The notes under the pieces are model-generated. The model ran no database searches. It saw nothing but the letters and a program-made list of their open reading frames with translations, and was not told where the DNA came from. Positions 11,581 to 23,349 of a DNA stretch of 64,000 bases are shown here, one piece after another; within the stretch, counting starts at the first letter, position 1; each line of letters opens with the position of its first letter. The stretch is from Dendrophyllia cribrosa (taxonomy: Eukaryota; Cnidaria; Anthozoa; Scleractinia; Dendrophylliidae): assembly GCA_024195265.1 (NCBI GenBank), contig JAJLRJ010000007.1:7399058-7463057 (forward strand). Direction: 5' to 3'. A program made the position numbers and the translations under genes.

Positions 11581-11813
11581 CCCCCCCCCAAGAAAGAACG
11601 AAACACAGTGGCAACAGGAAGTTGAAAGGAAAGTGTAAATATGTACCACACACACACAGTTTTGAAATTTAATGTCACAGTTTGACTAGTTTGTATTCAC
11701 TTGAAATGAAGACCACGTCATATTGAGGCTGAAATTTGAAATACGAAATAAGCGTCCCTCTCTCGACTTAGAAAATTAAATAAGCGCCCGGGCGATAATT
11801 CGAGCATTTACGG
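11460..11813. mobile_element. TA-flanked TIR element (CCGTAAATGCT family)
   Basis: TA then CCGTAAATGCTTGAATCAGC on the left, and the inverse ending GAGCATTTACGG then TA on the right. TA target sites suggest a Tc1/mariner-type MITE. The interior contains AAATAAGCGCCC-like repeats and a 29-nt poly(C) run (11551-11579). Confidence 0.7.
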
Positions 11814-11837
11814 TAATCTACCTCAGCGAAGGATCCT

Positions 11838-12377
11838 ACGAATTTCGAGATGGCAGTTCCATTCATCTGAGATTTTCGGATCTTCTTAATGGCTTCTCGT
11901 ACCAGTTTTTTTCGAAAATCGCGCTTTTCCTTTGAAGTTTTCTAGAATTTTCTTAAAAAATTTAAGCCCTTAACATTTTCTATACCGACTTTGGATTTAT
12001 AGCGAGGAGAGGGGGAAAAGAGTTCTCTGTCGCCCTAGAAGATTCGATATCACATTTGAAATTCCTAGGGTTTTCGAATAATCTTCTCACATCCTTCATC
12101 CTATAAAAAGGTTCCCTAAAATTTTCGGCTATCAAAAGGCATCATTGGGTGACCTAACCTTTTCGAGAATCTCCAAAAACGACCTGAGGTTTTCGGGAAA
12201 TGGGTAAAACATGCCTAATAAATTCGTGAAGACCAAAGTTCCCCTAGAACGACCGAACAGATAAAGATTTTCTAGGGAAGCTTAATATAATTCAGTTATA
12301 TAGTTTTAAAAGCACTTTATACAGCCTAAAACGGTGTTTTAAGGAATTTTGGGAAAAACCGTCGTTGGGTGCCCCTG
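11838..12377. mobile_element. Truncated copy of the GGGGCACCCAACGA hAT-like family
   Basis: The right end GTTGGGTGCCCCTG matches the right terminus of the element at 15137-15827, and the interior has similar 'ttttcgaaa' and 'ccgaacagataaagatttt' motifs. The left TIR is missing or too diverged to see. Confidence 0.6.
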
Positions 12378-12379
12378 CC

Positions 12380-12970
12380 ATAAGATGAGCTTTGAAGAAT
12401 TGGTTTGTTGCTGTAAACAGTATCTTCAATTTATTTAGTTTAGATACTGTTTTATTAGGAATCTACCGACCACGAAAACTTTCAATGTTGCATGTTCAAT
12501 GTACATCACTATCAACCGACAAGTTTGATAGAAACTCTGGACACATTGTGGAAATAAGCTCAGCGAAGTCAGTGTGCTATTTCGGTGCCGGGACAGTGCA
12601 TGTACCTTCAACTAATATATAAATTTTCCCGAATGTTCATTTCTTTCTTTCAAATAATAAACCTAGTTAGAAAGTTTTCCATGTTCGGGCAGTTGACAAT
12701 AAATCATCATTCATCACGAGCATTTTTGAGGGGCTAGAGTCGTGTCCTTTTTTTCAAAAAGCTAACGTAGTAAATCCGCGCCTTTAGTGTTATTCAGTAA
12801 ATAAATATAAATTCCAGAGCTAGGCAATTCATTGGAATTAAAGACTGTAGCTAGCCGAATACTTATTTGCTTGCGTTCGTAACAGAAATGTTTTAAATTA
12901 CAATCTTCACTGATTTTAACAGAACATTTAGGATTGAGCTTGGACAAACATTGATCTGCGTAGTCTGTTC
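12380..12970. other. Gene-free AT-rich stretch
   Basis: No exon, repeat pair or RNA gene could be supported; open frames of 74-76 codons lack recognisable motifs. Confidence 0.6.
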
Positions 12971-12973
12971 TTA

Positions 12974-13449
12974 GAGTAGTTTTCAATTGAGTGTCGTAAA
13001 ACCGAAACCAAAGTAATCACTTTGGCCAATCACAGCAGACGTAGACAATCCAATGAACCAATCAGAACTCGAAGCAAATGCACGTAGCCGGCGCCAAGCG
13101 CGGGAAAACGCGTGCGATCAAGTCACGATTGGTTTTGGTTTTACTTCTGATTGGTTGATAAAGTAGCCTGCAGAACAGGCGTTATTTTTTTAAGCGTTTC
13201 AGGCGAGCGCGGAGCGCGAGGGGAGAAAAAAATTATTATTTTAAATTATTTTTTTCTCCTCTCGCGCTCCGCGCTCGCCTCGCGCTTCGCGTTCGCCTGC
13301 CGCGCTCGCCTGAAACGCTTAAATAAATAACGCCTGTTCTGCAGGCTATTGATAAAGTGGCGCGAGATTTTTTAGCCCATCACCAAGCGTAGCAATGCAA
13401 AACCAAAGCAATAGCGAAATTACTTTCGACACTCAATTGAAAACTGCTC
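12974..13449. mobile_element. TA-flanked MITE interrupted by a second MITE
   Basis: The left end TA|GAGTAGTTTTCAATTGAGTG and the right end CACTCAATTGAAAACTGCTC|TA are inverted repeats flanked by TA. Both ends continue into 'aaccaaag'-rich arms. TA flanks and this size fit a Tc1/mariner-derived MITE. The body is split by the 185-bp element 13164-13348; without it the MITE is about 282 bp. Confidence 0.8.
13164..13348. mobile_element. TAGCCTGC fold-back MITE with 9-bp TSD (nested)
   Basis: Starts TAGCCTGCAGAACAGGCG, ends CGCCTGTTCTGCAGGCTA, and is flanked by a perfect 9-bp duplication TTGATAAAG (13155-13163 and 13349-13357). The arms are GC-rich 'ggcgagcgcggagcgcgagg' and its inverse around an AT-rich turn. 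A 9-bp TSD points to Mutator-type mobilisation. A second TSD-bearing copy is at 61848-61929. Confidence 0.88.
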
Positions 13450-13451
13450 TA

Positions 13452-14030
13452 TTTCCTCTTATCACACGCTCAGTTTCCATTGTCACGATTGTTCAGTATT
13501 TACTATATAATGGAATACAAAAAACTTCTTCAGTGTGTAAAATAAAACCGACGTTTCTTACGTAATGTGGAAAAACGAAGAAGAATGTTTCCAGGAATAA
13601 TGGTTTACTTAAACTCAAGACCGGCAAACAACTGTTTTCTCATCATGATCGTTTCTAATATTTTTTGAAACTATCCAGAAGACAGCAAAAGCTCTGTATC
13701 TCGGTGTACACTACAGAAGTTTTCTGTGTTTGGGCGGTTCCATAGAACTCTATAGAACAAAATACTGAACCCTTGCAGTGAAAATGTGTTCTGTGATTGA
13801 ATAAAATCAGCGGTGTTTCTAGTGAAAATATAAACAGATTACCGCTGACCTTTGTACACTTGCGGACACCTGCAGACCACATTGTGCGATCGAGCAAACG
13901 TTTTCGCTTCCTTGCCGTGGATTTAGTGAGCTTTTACGCTTTTTACTCTTTTATGGAACTTCAGAACTTACCATTAGGTTTCCTCATAATGTATTGTTTG
14001 AAGGCGGAATGGTGTGCTTTATTGGGGTTG
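13452..14030. other. Gene-free stretch
   Basis: AT-rich sequence with no supported exon. It grades into the degenerate satellite that follows. Confidence 0.5.
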
Positions 14031-16030
14031 ACGGGAGTGGAAAAAAAGTCGACGAGAGCGTACAAGAGATGGCTAGATCTAGAGTGCACGAGGGTTGACG
14101 AAAGAGTAATGGATCGACGAGAGCCGGCATAGGATCGTACCAAAGTTGACGAGAGCGAATTAGAAATTACGAGAGCCCATGATAGTTAAAAACAGTGTCC
14201 GAAGCCTTAGGCTGATGAGAGCGAATCAGTGAGAGATGGTGACAGCGCATTACAATTGACGACAGTGTAAAAAGGTTGACGAGATTGAATAAGAGATGAC
14301 GAAAACGCACGATAGTTAACGACAGTGTAAGAAGTTTGATGAGAACGAATGAGAACGAGAGCGCGTGATAGTTGACGACAGTATCCGAATGTTGGTGACA
14401 GCGAATGAGAGACGAGAGCGCATGATAGTTGACGACAGTGTCCAAAGGTGCATGAAAGTTGACGAGAGCGAATAAAAAATGACGAGTGTGAATTATAGTT
14501 GACAACAGCGAACAATGGTTGACTGACAAGTCTTAAAGTGGAGGACGGGCGTACCAATGTTTACGAAATCGCGTTAGAGATGACAAAAGCATAAGAAAAT
14601 TGCCGAGAACCCGTAAGAGTTGACAAAATCATAAGAAAATTCACGAGAGGGGATGAGAGTTGACGATAGAATATGACAATTGCCGAGTGCGAATAAGAAA
14701 TAATGACAGTGCATGATAGCTAACGACTGCATAAAACGCAAGTGCAGAAATGCGGGACAACGGAAAGAAAGCTTGATAGTCCACATCATCGTGCGAGGTT
14801 TAACAAAAAGCGAATGATAAATAATGAGAACGAACGAATGTTGACGAAAAAGGATGAGATTTAAAAGCAGCTAAAAAGGGTTTAAGAAAGCGCATGATGA
14901 GAAAAGAAGCGAACGAATCTTCGCTAAATGTAGAAGACAACTTACGAGGGTTAACAATAGCGATAAAGACGGATGGATGAAAGCGCGCGAGATTTCATAA
15001 AGGCGCATAGGAGCACTTGTGAAGTTACAAGAGTACAGAGCTTGACAAGAGCGAATGCTACGTCATGAGAGTTGACAAGAACTTGCTAGGCCTAGGGTTT
15101 ACGATAGCGCAATTAAGTGCTGATTACAGAGCACTCAGGGGCACCCAACGACCGAATGTTTCCAAATACGTCAGAAATGTCTAATATGTATTTCTCTATG
15201 CTTTAGAAGCCTGTTTGGTTAATTTGAAGCTGCCCTAAAAAATATTTATCTGTTCGGATATCTTAAGGGAACTTTGGTCGCTTCGAAAGTTCTAGGGGGC
15301 TTTTTTTTTCTCATCCGAAAGTTTTAGCTATCCTGATGGGTATTTTCGAAAGTTCGAGGACATGGAGTAGCCAATACTTTCATAAGAAAATTTTAGGAGA
15401 CATTTTTTCTATACTTGTGCGTATAGCAATTTAGCGAAAATACTAGGCAATATAAATGCTCATCCGAATATTATAGGCGTAAAACCTATTCATCCGAAAA
15501 CGTTAGGGGGTGTAATAAATTATACGAATGGCACTGATCTGAGTCCTTCCTTATGGTTCCAAACAGCAGGATTTTAACTCAGTTGTTCTACTGCATTCAT
15601 ATGCAGGATTCATCTTTGTTCCGTTTGTTTTGTTTGTTTTAGCGGACAAAAAAAAACATTCGAAAATTATGAGACATAAAATTATTTCCGAAAATTCTAG
15701 GGCAACTTCATGATTTTCCGAAAAACGTCGAAAAGTCTAGAGAATCGCTCGGTGATATTTTTCGAAATTTTTAGCCAACCTTCCATCCGAACAGATATTT
15801 TACCGAAACATTTCGTTGGGTGCCCCTGAGCACTCGAATAATTAAGGTTTACAAGAGAGGAAAGTTGATTAACACGCATGGAAGTTTGTGGAGTAACGCA
15901 CGAATGTTGCTATAGATAAGAGCACACGAGAGTGAATGATCCTGTATTAGATACTTTGAACGATGGACGAGAGCGCAATTGAGAGTTAATGACAGGGCAG
16001 TAAGTTGATATGGTTGTAAATGTGCATGGT
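14030..16030. repeat. Degenerate minisatellite of 'gttgacgagagcgaatga' units, split by a transposon
   Basis: Dozens of imperfect units built on 'ttgacgAGAGcg..tga' and 'ttgacgACAGtgt', spaced about 20 bp apart. The best-preserved part is 14100-14520; units become faint after 14800 and reappear at 15840-16020. A hAT-like element (15137-15827) interrupts it. Minus-strand open frames here (116-120 codons) reflect the repeat period. Confidence 0.8.
15137..15827. mobile_element. Non-autonomous hAT-like element, 8-bp TSD GAGCACTC
   Basis: The ends AGGGGCACCCAACGA and TCGTTGGGTGCCCCT are inverted repeats flanked on both sides by GAGCACTC (15129-15136 and 15828-15835). An 8-bp TSD with an (C)AGGGG-type terminus fits the hAT superfamily. 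The 691-bp interior is AT-rich with repeated 'ccgaaa'/'ttttcgaaa' words and no transposase. A truncated relative is at 11838-12377. Confidence 0.88.
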
Positions 16031-16325
16031 TCAACATCTTTCAGCATTTGTTGATCGACAAATGTTGAACGATGTTGCAACTTGTTGAATGAGTAGAAAA
16101 CACATTCAACATTTTAAAACGATTGACTGACGATGTTCAACAAGTTGCAACTTGTCAGTTTAACAGAATAGAGCCCATCATTATTTTTTTTCACAACGTT
16201 CAACATATTGAATGGCCTATTTCAACATTCAACTCGGCATGATAATTAAACTATTCAACATTTGTTAAACAGCAGTCGCAACACCTACGCGCTGATCAAC
16301 AAATGTTCACGACCCCGCGTGTATC
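16025..16325. repeat. Palindromic CAACATTTGTTGA repeat cluster
   Basis: Repeated and inverted words: 'cagcatttgttgatcgacaa', 'aatgttgaacgatgttgcaa', 'gttcaacaagttgcaacttg'. They can fold into several hairpins; the outer ends 'atttgttgatc' and 'gatcaacaaatgtt' are inverted. Probably a decayed fold-back element. Confidence 0.65.
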
Positions 16326-16426
16326 ATAGCTCAATAGTTGTTTTAAGGCTCAGCCTAAAACAATAATAATTTCCTCTTTCTACTCGCTCGCAGCGAGTCT
16401 AAAACAAAATAAGAGAAGGCTAATGA

Positions 16427-16608
16427 GGCCTGGTAGCAGTCATTTTAGAGAGCAAGAAAGGCAGGCGAGAGGAATGAGATGCTGTGTATGTGACCAGTTT
16501 TAAGCATATAATTAATTTTTCCAAAATATTGAAATTGTTTATCAGTCCGCTACGACGTATTCCAGGCCTTATTTATTGCCGCCTCGAAAAATGACTGCTA
16601 CCCAAGCC
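16427..16608. mobile_element. Small TIR element (GGCCTGGTAGCAGTCATTTT)
   Basis: The left end GGCCTGGTAGCAGTCATTTT and the right end AAAAATGACTGCTACCCAAGCC are inverted repeats about 182 bp apart end to end. No clear TSD. Confidence 0.6.
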
Positions 16609-16609
16609 A

Positions 16610-17826
16610 AAGTCGATGAAAATATTTTATTGAATTGCATTAAAATGTTACAAAATGATATTGGATATTGCGAGAAACTGTTCAATTCAATTATCTTGTT
16701 TTTATCCAGCTTTTTTTCTGAACAATAATGTTCTTGGCTCGGTATTTCGGAAACTAATCATAGCGCGCGTTCATCCGAGGTTTGCGTCTGTCTCTCTTTC
16801 TCAAAGTACTAATTATAGGATGGTATGAAAGTAAGGCAAGAAAATGACAGAAATCCACATTGACATGTTTCAAAACCGGATTTAAAGTCGATGTTTACTA
16901 ACGCCATTGATATAATAACTATATTGCATGTAAAGTAGTCATTTATTTCTTTAATTTTAGATTGAGTAATTATTTATATTTAGTGTTCAGTTAGTTTTAT
17001 TTTGTTTAATTCGATGTTATATTTTCAATGAGGTTTTGTGTCTGGATTTCATTCATATTTCGTTGTGGCTAATTTCACTCGCAAGTAAAAAGTATAGAAT
17101 TCAGTAGAAACAAAACCTTGGTTTAATTTTAAAGTCCTGGATTAGTGTCAATCAGCTTCCAAAAAACCGAGCCATGTGAATTACATCTTGTAAGAAAATA
17201 GGTAGAAGAAAATATGGTTTCTTGAAACAAAGACCTGCATAAAATATCATACTGTACATAGTAAACTCTAGTTCTCACTCGTGAGCTGAAATTTGAAAAC
17301 CGAGAAGAGAGCAACAGCTGAATCGAAATTTTTCTTTTTCTACTATATTAATTAACAAAAATTGTTTCCCCTTCGAAGCAAAAAAAACTCTTCATCGATA
17401 TACATTACTTGCAATCACTTTTATGCCACCAATGTGAAAATTCTTCCAACTCTTTTCCACACATTTTATAATTATATCATTGTCAGAAAATGAAATTCTT
17501 CGTGTTCTGATTTCATACTGACAGCAACTTTGTCTGTCTTTGATTCTTCCCAATGGATTAAACCCGGTTGAAAGGCTAGCGTATGTCGATCACTTTTCAC
17601 TCATTTGAAATCCAGCTAAACAACTTCATGGTGACTTCATGACCAAGGAAACGCCCTAAAAATAGAAAAGATACAAAATCAGTAGACGGATGACGGAATT
17701 CACTAGACTCGGCCTCCTGTTCTTCAAGCTCTTCAACTACCATTATCCACGCCTCCTGATCATAACTAATAAGCATTTTCGTTTTTTAAAGACCTTGTTG
17801 CTGAACAAAAGGAATGCTGCATGACA
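16610..17826. other. Gene-free AT-rich stretch
   Basis: About 1.2 kb without a supported exon, RNA gene or repeat pair. Confidence 0.55.
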
Positions 17827-17834
17827 CAGTATTG

Positions 17835-17972
17835 AGGGTCTCCCAGGGGGGGGGGGGGAATCCATGTTCCCTTGTTCCCATCAAAAATTGGCTTGTGTTC
17901 CCTTGTTCCCATCATTTTTCCACACTTGTTCCTTACCTTACCAATCTGATCGACCCTTGTCCCCCCACTCCC

Positions 17973-18062
<90 letters not shown>

Positions 18063-19579
18063 CCAAAAAAAAAAGAAAATTACGCGTAACCATTTATACC
18101 ATGCACGGTCATGGTCGACTATAATTGCTTCATTTTGATTGTTAATATTCCCGCGAAAAGTCCGCGCGCTGCTGCACCGATCCCTTTAATTTTTGTGTTT
18201 CTTGACCATGGCCATCCACGCACATTAAGAAAATGGTCGGTAGTGGCCGGCCCATTGGTTCAGTCCATTTTCCAGAGTATGACAATTGCACGCACGAGCC
18301 TTTTTTCTAAACGCTCATTTCGCACGCCAGAATCGCAGCATTGCACGCGGTAGCTGCTGAAAACTGAGAGGCATGAAGCTTTTGAAGAATACTTGTAGTT
18401 ACCTGTTTTTAAGCAAAACTGCAATGAGAAGGCGAGATTTGCGTCCCGCTCTTAGCATCTCTTACTTACATAATGATGCAAACTGATAGGAGTGATAGCC
18501 TGTTAATTAAATCGTTCAAGATTCAAGAGAACTAGGTAAACAGGGGTTTCATTAAGATTTTGAACAGGAGGGCAATGAGTTTGAGGTGGGCACACGATTG
18601 GAAGGGCCGAAGGGGACCTTCCCCTCTAGGGGGGTCCGCGGGCATGCCCCCCGGTAAATTTTTTAAAGTTTAGTCTCCCGGAGATGCATTTTGAAGCACG
18701 AACTTAAGCATCTTACTGTTGCTTGAAACACTGTATTTTGTTTGTTTAATCAACTGAATACAGATATCTGTAGTCATGGACATCAAGTTATCAAGTTCAT
18801 CTTAACGGAGTACAAACATATTGTTTAATCGACCATTCTGACCTTTTTCCGGTCACCATAACACATGCACGAGCAACTTGTTTGCAACTCAGTGACATCA
18901 TGCAGCGCAGAACATGATGCAGAGCACTAAGCTAGCAATGTATTGTGGGGCGATCTCAGTTGTTTGTCACGTTTCTTCTGTACAGGCAGCAACGGGGGGT
19001 AAATAAGCAAGAACTTCGTTGTATTTAAGTTGAAATTAGAACACATCAAAAAGGTCAAGTTAGTAAATTATTTAACTTGTTGGCGAAAAAAAGAAGGTTT
19101 AGATGTTCAAAGCAGCCGGGCAAAATCGTGTTCACCTTTTTTTAATGCTTGCTTTGATTAAGGAAGATGAACTCTTTTATAATATTGCTATTATTTTTAA
19201 GCGGCATCATCAACCATGCACGCGTGAGTTCTGGACTTCCGGTCGTATTGCACGCGGTGTACGCGGCTAAAAATGGCTCTGCACGCGCGAGATCTCGTCG
19301 AGTTCTGCCATATTCTGCAGACTGTTGGTTGTATTCACAAATAGCAGATGACGCAAAAACGATTTTAAAAAGAGACAATGTCGAAACAAAGGTCAGAAAA
19401 GTGATTTTTACGTCTTTTATTTCAATTTTTTTGTCAGATTCCCCTTCACAATGTTGACAATGTTTGTTCCCGTGATCCGCAAAACTCTTTCAAGGTTCCC
19501 GTGTTCCCTATTTTTTTTTTCTCTGTTCCCCTTGAAATTGGCCATGTTCCCTTGTTCCCCGAAACCCCTGGGAGACCCT
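17835..19579. mobile_element. Non-autonomous hAT-like element, 8-bp TSD CAGTATTG, with 88-nt poly(C)
   Basis: The ends AGGGTCTCCCAGGGG and CCCCTGGGAGACCCT are perfect inverted repeats flanked by CAGTATTG (17827-17834 and 19580-19587). Subterminal 'gttcccttgttccc' words occur near both ends. The 1745-bp interior includes an unbroken poly(C) run at 17974-18061 and a G/C-rich patch near 18600-18650, but no transposase. The proline-rich frames across the poly(C) are not genes. Confidence 0.9.
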
Positions 19580-19589
19580 CAGTATTGGT

Positions 19590-19975
19590 AATGCTATAAT
19601 GTCCGCCCAAAAGCGAGAAACATATAGTCCCCATATTTTACGTATACCACTTTTCGAGGCATGCTTACATGAATTTGTGCTGTTTTCTTTAGCAAACAAT
19701 CCATTTTCCCTCAGAATAAAGGTTATTTTCGTATTTTTGTAACGAATCTGGTTCAGTTTGAAGACGAACCTAAAAAAAAAATTGAAACCACCAGAGTAAG
19801 CAATAAATGATCAAACTCTAAAGGCGGGAAAGTGGATATTGAAGTTCGCCTTATAAACGTTATTGGCATGTATTGCCAGTGAGAACATTCATATAACCCA
19901 TTCCCTCCCTCGCATCTCCAATCCAACAGCCCCTTTCCAATCCCAGCCAGACACACAGACACATACACCATTTGT
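19590..19975. other. Gene-free stretch
   Basis: No supported feature between the hAT-like element and the hairpin at 19982. Confidence 0.5.
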
Positions 19976-19981
19976 TCCCCA

Positions 19982-20132
19982 GGGGCCGGATTCACGAAGC
20001 CCTTATAACTTAAGACATATCCTAAGTATTGTTTCTTAACAATAGCCTATTGTTGGAATGACAATAGACTATTGTTAAGAAACAATACTTAGGATATGTC
20101 TTAACTTAGGAGGGCTTCGTGAATCCGGCCCC
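19982..20132. mobile_element. Near-perfect 151-bp fold-back MITE
   Basis: GGGGCCGGATTCACGAAGCC at the left is answered by GGCTTCGTGAATCCGGCCCC at the right. The palindrome continues inward through 'acttaagacatatcctaagt' almost to the centre, leaving a very short loop. It would form a long hairpin. No convincing TSD. Confidence 0.82.
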
Positions 20133-20870
20133 AGGTTTTTCAATCCGGACTTCTTTGGATAGGCGTGTACTGAAGTTTGTTTGTTAAATTATTAATATTA
20201 GTGGTTCTCATCTAGCTCCGAGGAGTTTTCCTATCTCCACAAAGAAGATTTAGGTTAACAGTTTTGTCTTGAAAGTCACTTGCTGGTGATGATTGGTCTA
20301 GCTGTCATAAATACGTCATATAAACATACCGATTGAACTTGTCGTTATGACTGTAACCTGCCAAACGTGGTGAGAGAACAAGTTCATACTCATTCCAACT
20401 CCAACTCAAAAAATGTTCAGTTTTATTGTCATGCCACTGAATGTTTCTCTTTCCAGCTGATGATAAATATCGTTGTAATCTGCAAACTTAAAACGCAATC
20501 AGTCAGTACAAGTTATGAAAAGGTGGCAGTTCTCTTAATGTAACTCGTGATAATTTTTCATCTCCAGTTCTTGTCCGTGATGCCCACAATAGACAAAAAT
20601 AATTGCAACTCCTGCAGTTGGCCTAGTTCCGTAGGCAATTAGTGGTAGAGCTCTTTCAATTACGGCAGCACTTATATCATTTTATATGGCAAACTGAACT
20701 GCTGCATAGGCTCGAATTCCTTACAACTGAGCGCTTTACTGATAACTGTTTGTATAGGCCAAGGTTTCCATGATCATTTTAACTAACTCATTTATTCTTT
20801 CATCCGTAGTTCACATTTTAATGTAAAATTATTATATTATTATTACAGAGCAATAAGAAATTTCAATATA
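20133..20870. other. Gene-free stretch
   Basis: No exon or repeat supported. Confidence 0.5.
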
Positions 20871-20879
20871 ATATTTGAA

Positions 20880-22100
20880 TTTTTGATTAAAAAAATTAAA
20901 ACGAAATTGTATGACCCTCACTTCAGTACGCACTGTCCCCTGGCGGTAGTGGCAGCCATGATAGAGCTCGCCAGTGACCCGATAAAAAGCCTGCCTTCAT
21001 AACAGCACGGTATTCTATCGGTTGGCTCTGGGTTGAGCTACCCTCCATTCAACTGTGCCGATTAACGTCGGCGACCTGCCAGAAGATGTCCCCGTTTTCA
21101 TCCTGGGTTCGGATGGATGATAGTTTGGTGCAGAAGCCATAAATGTTGCTCTGAAAACTTGTAAAACACAGCAAGTCACTACTGGATTATAATGATCGGA
21201 TGTCAATTTTTCAAAAGTAAATATGGAAAAGTCATGAACTTCTCAGTGTTATTGTTTGTGATGTTCTACAAAAGACAATTTAATAATACCAGATAAATTG
21301 CTTGAACTCAGTTTAGTTTGCAACATATGGCAAACTTTGCGGGTTCGAATCCCGCGCAAGGCAGAATTTAATATTCTGTGTTTTATTTTGCAACTTCCTG
21401 GGCCATCGATATTTCTAGGATCGCCGTTTGATTCATTCATCCATTTGTTCATGCGTAGTTTATAAATATGACTTTTTTCAAGCTAAGTTACTACACCATT
21501 ATTATTAAACCAACAACAAGTCTTTCTCTGAAATTGCAATCTGATTTCCAACTGTTATATTTTGGGATTTTCGGCGATACAGAAAATTGAAACAAAATTG
21601 TGACCCCCGCTTGAATACAGACCGTCCGTTCGGCGGTAGTACTTGATTGCCGGTGCACTAAATCCGGTGTGACCCGGATGAAACTACCTTCATCCTAGGC
21701 GATCACAGTACAGTATAGTATCGGTTAGCTCTGGATTGAGCCGTCCAGTCAACTGCGTTGATCTGCGATAACTGTACCCGTGTGCAATGCCGCTAGAATG
21801 CCACCGGTTTCACCTCGCGGGGCAGCTGACGTCGTAGAACACTCCAAGCTGTACTCCATACCTACGGGACGAGAAAGTGAGACAAGCACCAAGTGGAACG
21901 CACGAAACCCTCCACCTAGCTTTGGGTCACCACATTTGCAGCTATTGGCCATCTTTCCGTTATTGATTTTGTTTTATCGATAATTGTGTGCTCGATTTCT
22001 TTAGTTACTTTAGCAGTTGAATCCAACGGCAGAACAAACTAGGTAGCTGAGGTCGCCACCTTTCAATATGACCCGAGTTTGAATCCCGGTGGTAACGGAT
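20880..22100. repeat. Two diverged copies of a 500-bp repeat with tRNA-like tails
   Basis: 20890-21130 and 21590-21800 share a succession of words ('aaattgtatgaccc'/'aaattgtgacccc', 'ggcggtagt', 'tatcggttggctctgggttg'/'tatcggttagctctggattg'). About 250-300 bp after each lies a T-arm-like motif ('gggttcgaatcccgc' at 21341, 'gagtttgaatcccggt' at 22075). These resemble RNA polymerase III B boxes, but no full cloverleaf can be drawn. Confidence 0.5.
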
Positions 22101-22109
22101 TTAATGAAT

Positions 22110-23340
22110 GACTTTTGTGTTAATTTGCATTACATGATACTGATAAATAGAATTATATCTTGCCTTGCAAATCGCGTTGGACGTACCGTATCTTGAATCC
22201 TGACCTTTAACTCGGCATCCTGTAAAGGATTGAAATTCAGTTATTTCCGACACTTAAGGTTATTTTCTAGTCTTTTGTTTTAATTTCCTAATTCGATTTT
22301 TATGTTCAATAGAAAGAGGAAAAAAGTGTTTTTAGGTTTCTCTTGTAATGTCATTACATTTGATATGGGTTTCTTAAAGCTCCAAAATAAATTTCGACCC
22401 CTAAAGCTATTATAAACTCTGCTTGAAACCATTAAACCTATTCTGTATTAAACTTGGCATTTCGGGTCAAAAAGGTTTTCAGGACGTTTAAGAAAGGCGC
22501 GCCCGTATATGAGTTGTTCTATCCTGGACAATATAAAGAGGCTTGCTAAGCTTAGACCTAAGCAGATATCCCCAGTCATAGGGTGGCCGAGCGATAAACG
22601 AGACAGGGGACACGCGCGAAACAATTGCCTCGCGCGTGTTTATGATATTTCTGTTTTTGCTTGACTATGCCTGATGAACAAATGAAACAGATCCTGAGTG
22701 CAAGGTAACTGGCAATATTGATGTCTATTTGTATGTGGAGTGTTATTAAAATATCAGAGTTTTACGTACCTCTTACTTTGTGTTTGGAACATAAAACTAT
22801 TTGTTTTTTGCATCTTCCAGATTAGTCACTGCTGAGTACTGGATTTGCGATGGTATGTTATCTTTATACCTCTAGTACAAAAAGGGAAAGACAATTAATC
22901 AAACTGATTTAAAAGAGACCTTCAGTCTGAATTTCAAAATAAGCCTAGTGTAGCGTGGCAAGTTTAGTTATTTCTTTCACCGAGGTTTTTACTAAATATT
23001 ATTTTCCGCAATAATCTCTGAGTTCGCGCCACACTATTGACGAATTCCTCTAATGCAGGAGAAAGAGAAAATTTGTCATAAGTACTTACATTGCAAATGT
23101 CCTGCTTTTTCTCAGTCAGACTTAGACTGATACTGATTCTTCGTTCGTTAGCAATTCTTAGTTTGTTATCTGCAAAACTGGGACAAGAAAAGGGAAATTA
23201 ACGCAATAATAACGAACCCGTTATTGCCAAGTCATAAATAATATTTTTATACCAAGACACTACAATGGTGTTTTTATTGACCAAGGTAAACGATTCACTG
23301 AAGACAGTCAGTTCTAAATCTCATTAATAATAATAATTCA
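22110..23340. other. Gene-free stretch
   Basis: AT-rich; nothing supported beyond a short 'cgcgcgaaacaattgcctcg' hairpin-like motif near 22615. Confidence 0.5.
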
Positions 23341-23349
23341 GGAAATCAC

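Noticed and set aside
14167..14557. Two overlapping minus-strand frames of 116-120 codons
   Set aside because: Both follow the 20-bp minisatellite and overlap each other in different frames; no motif.
17814..18124. Proline-rich open frames across the poly(C) tract
   Set aside because: Translation of a homopolymer inside a transposon; no start context, domain or splice support.
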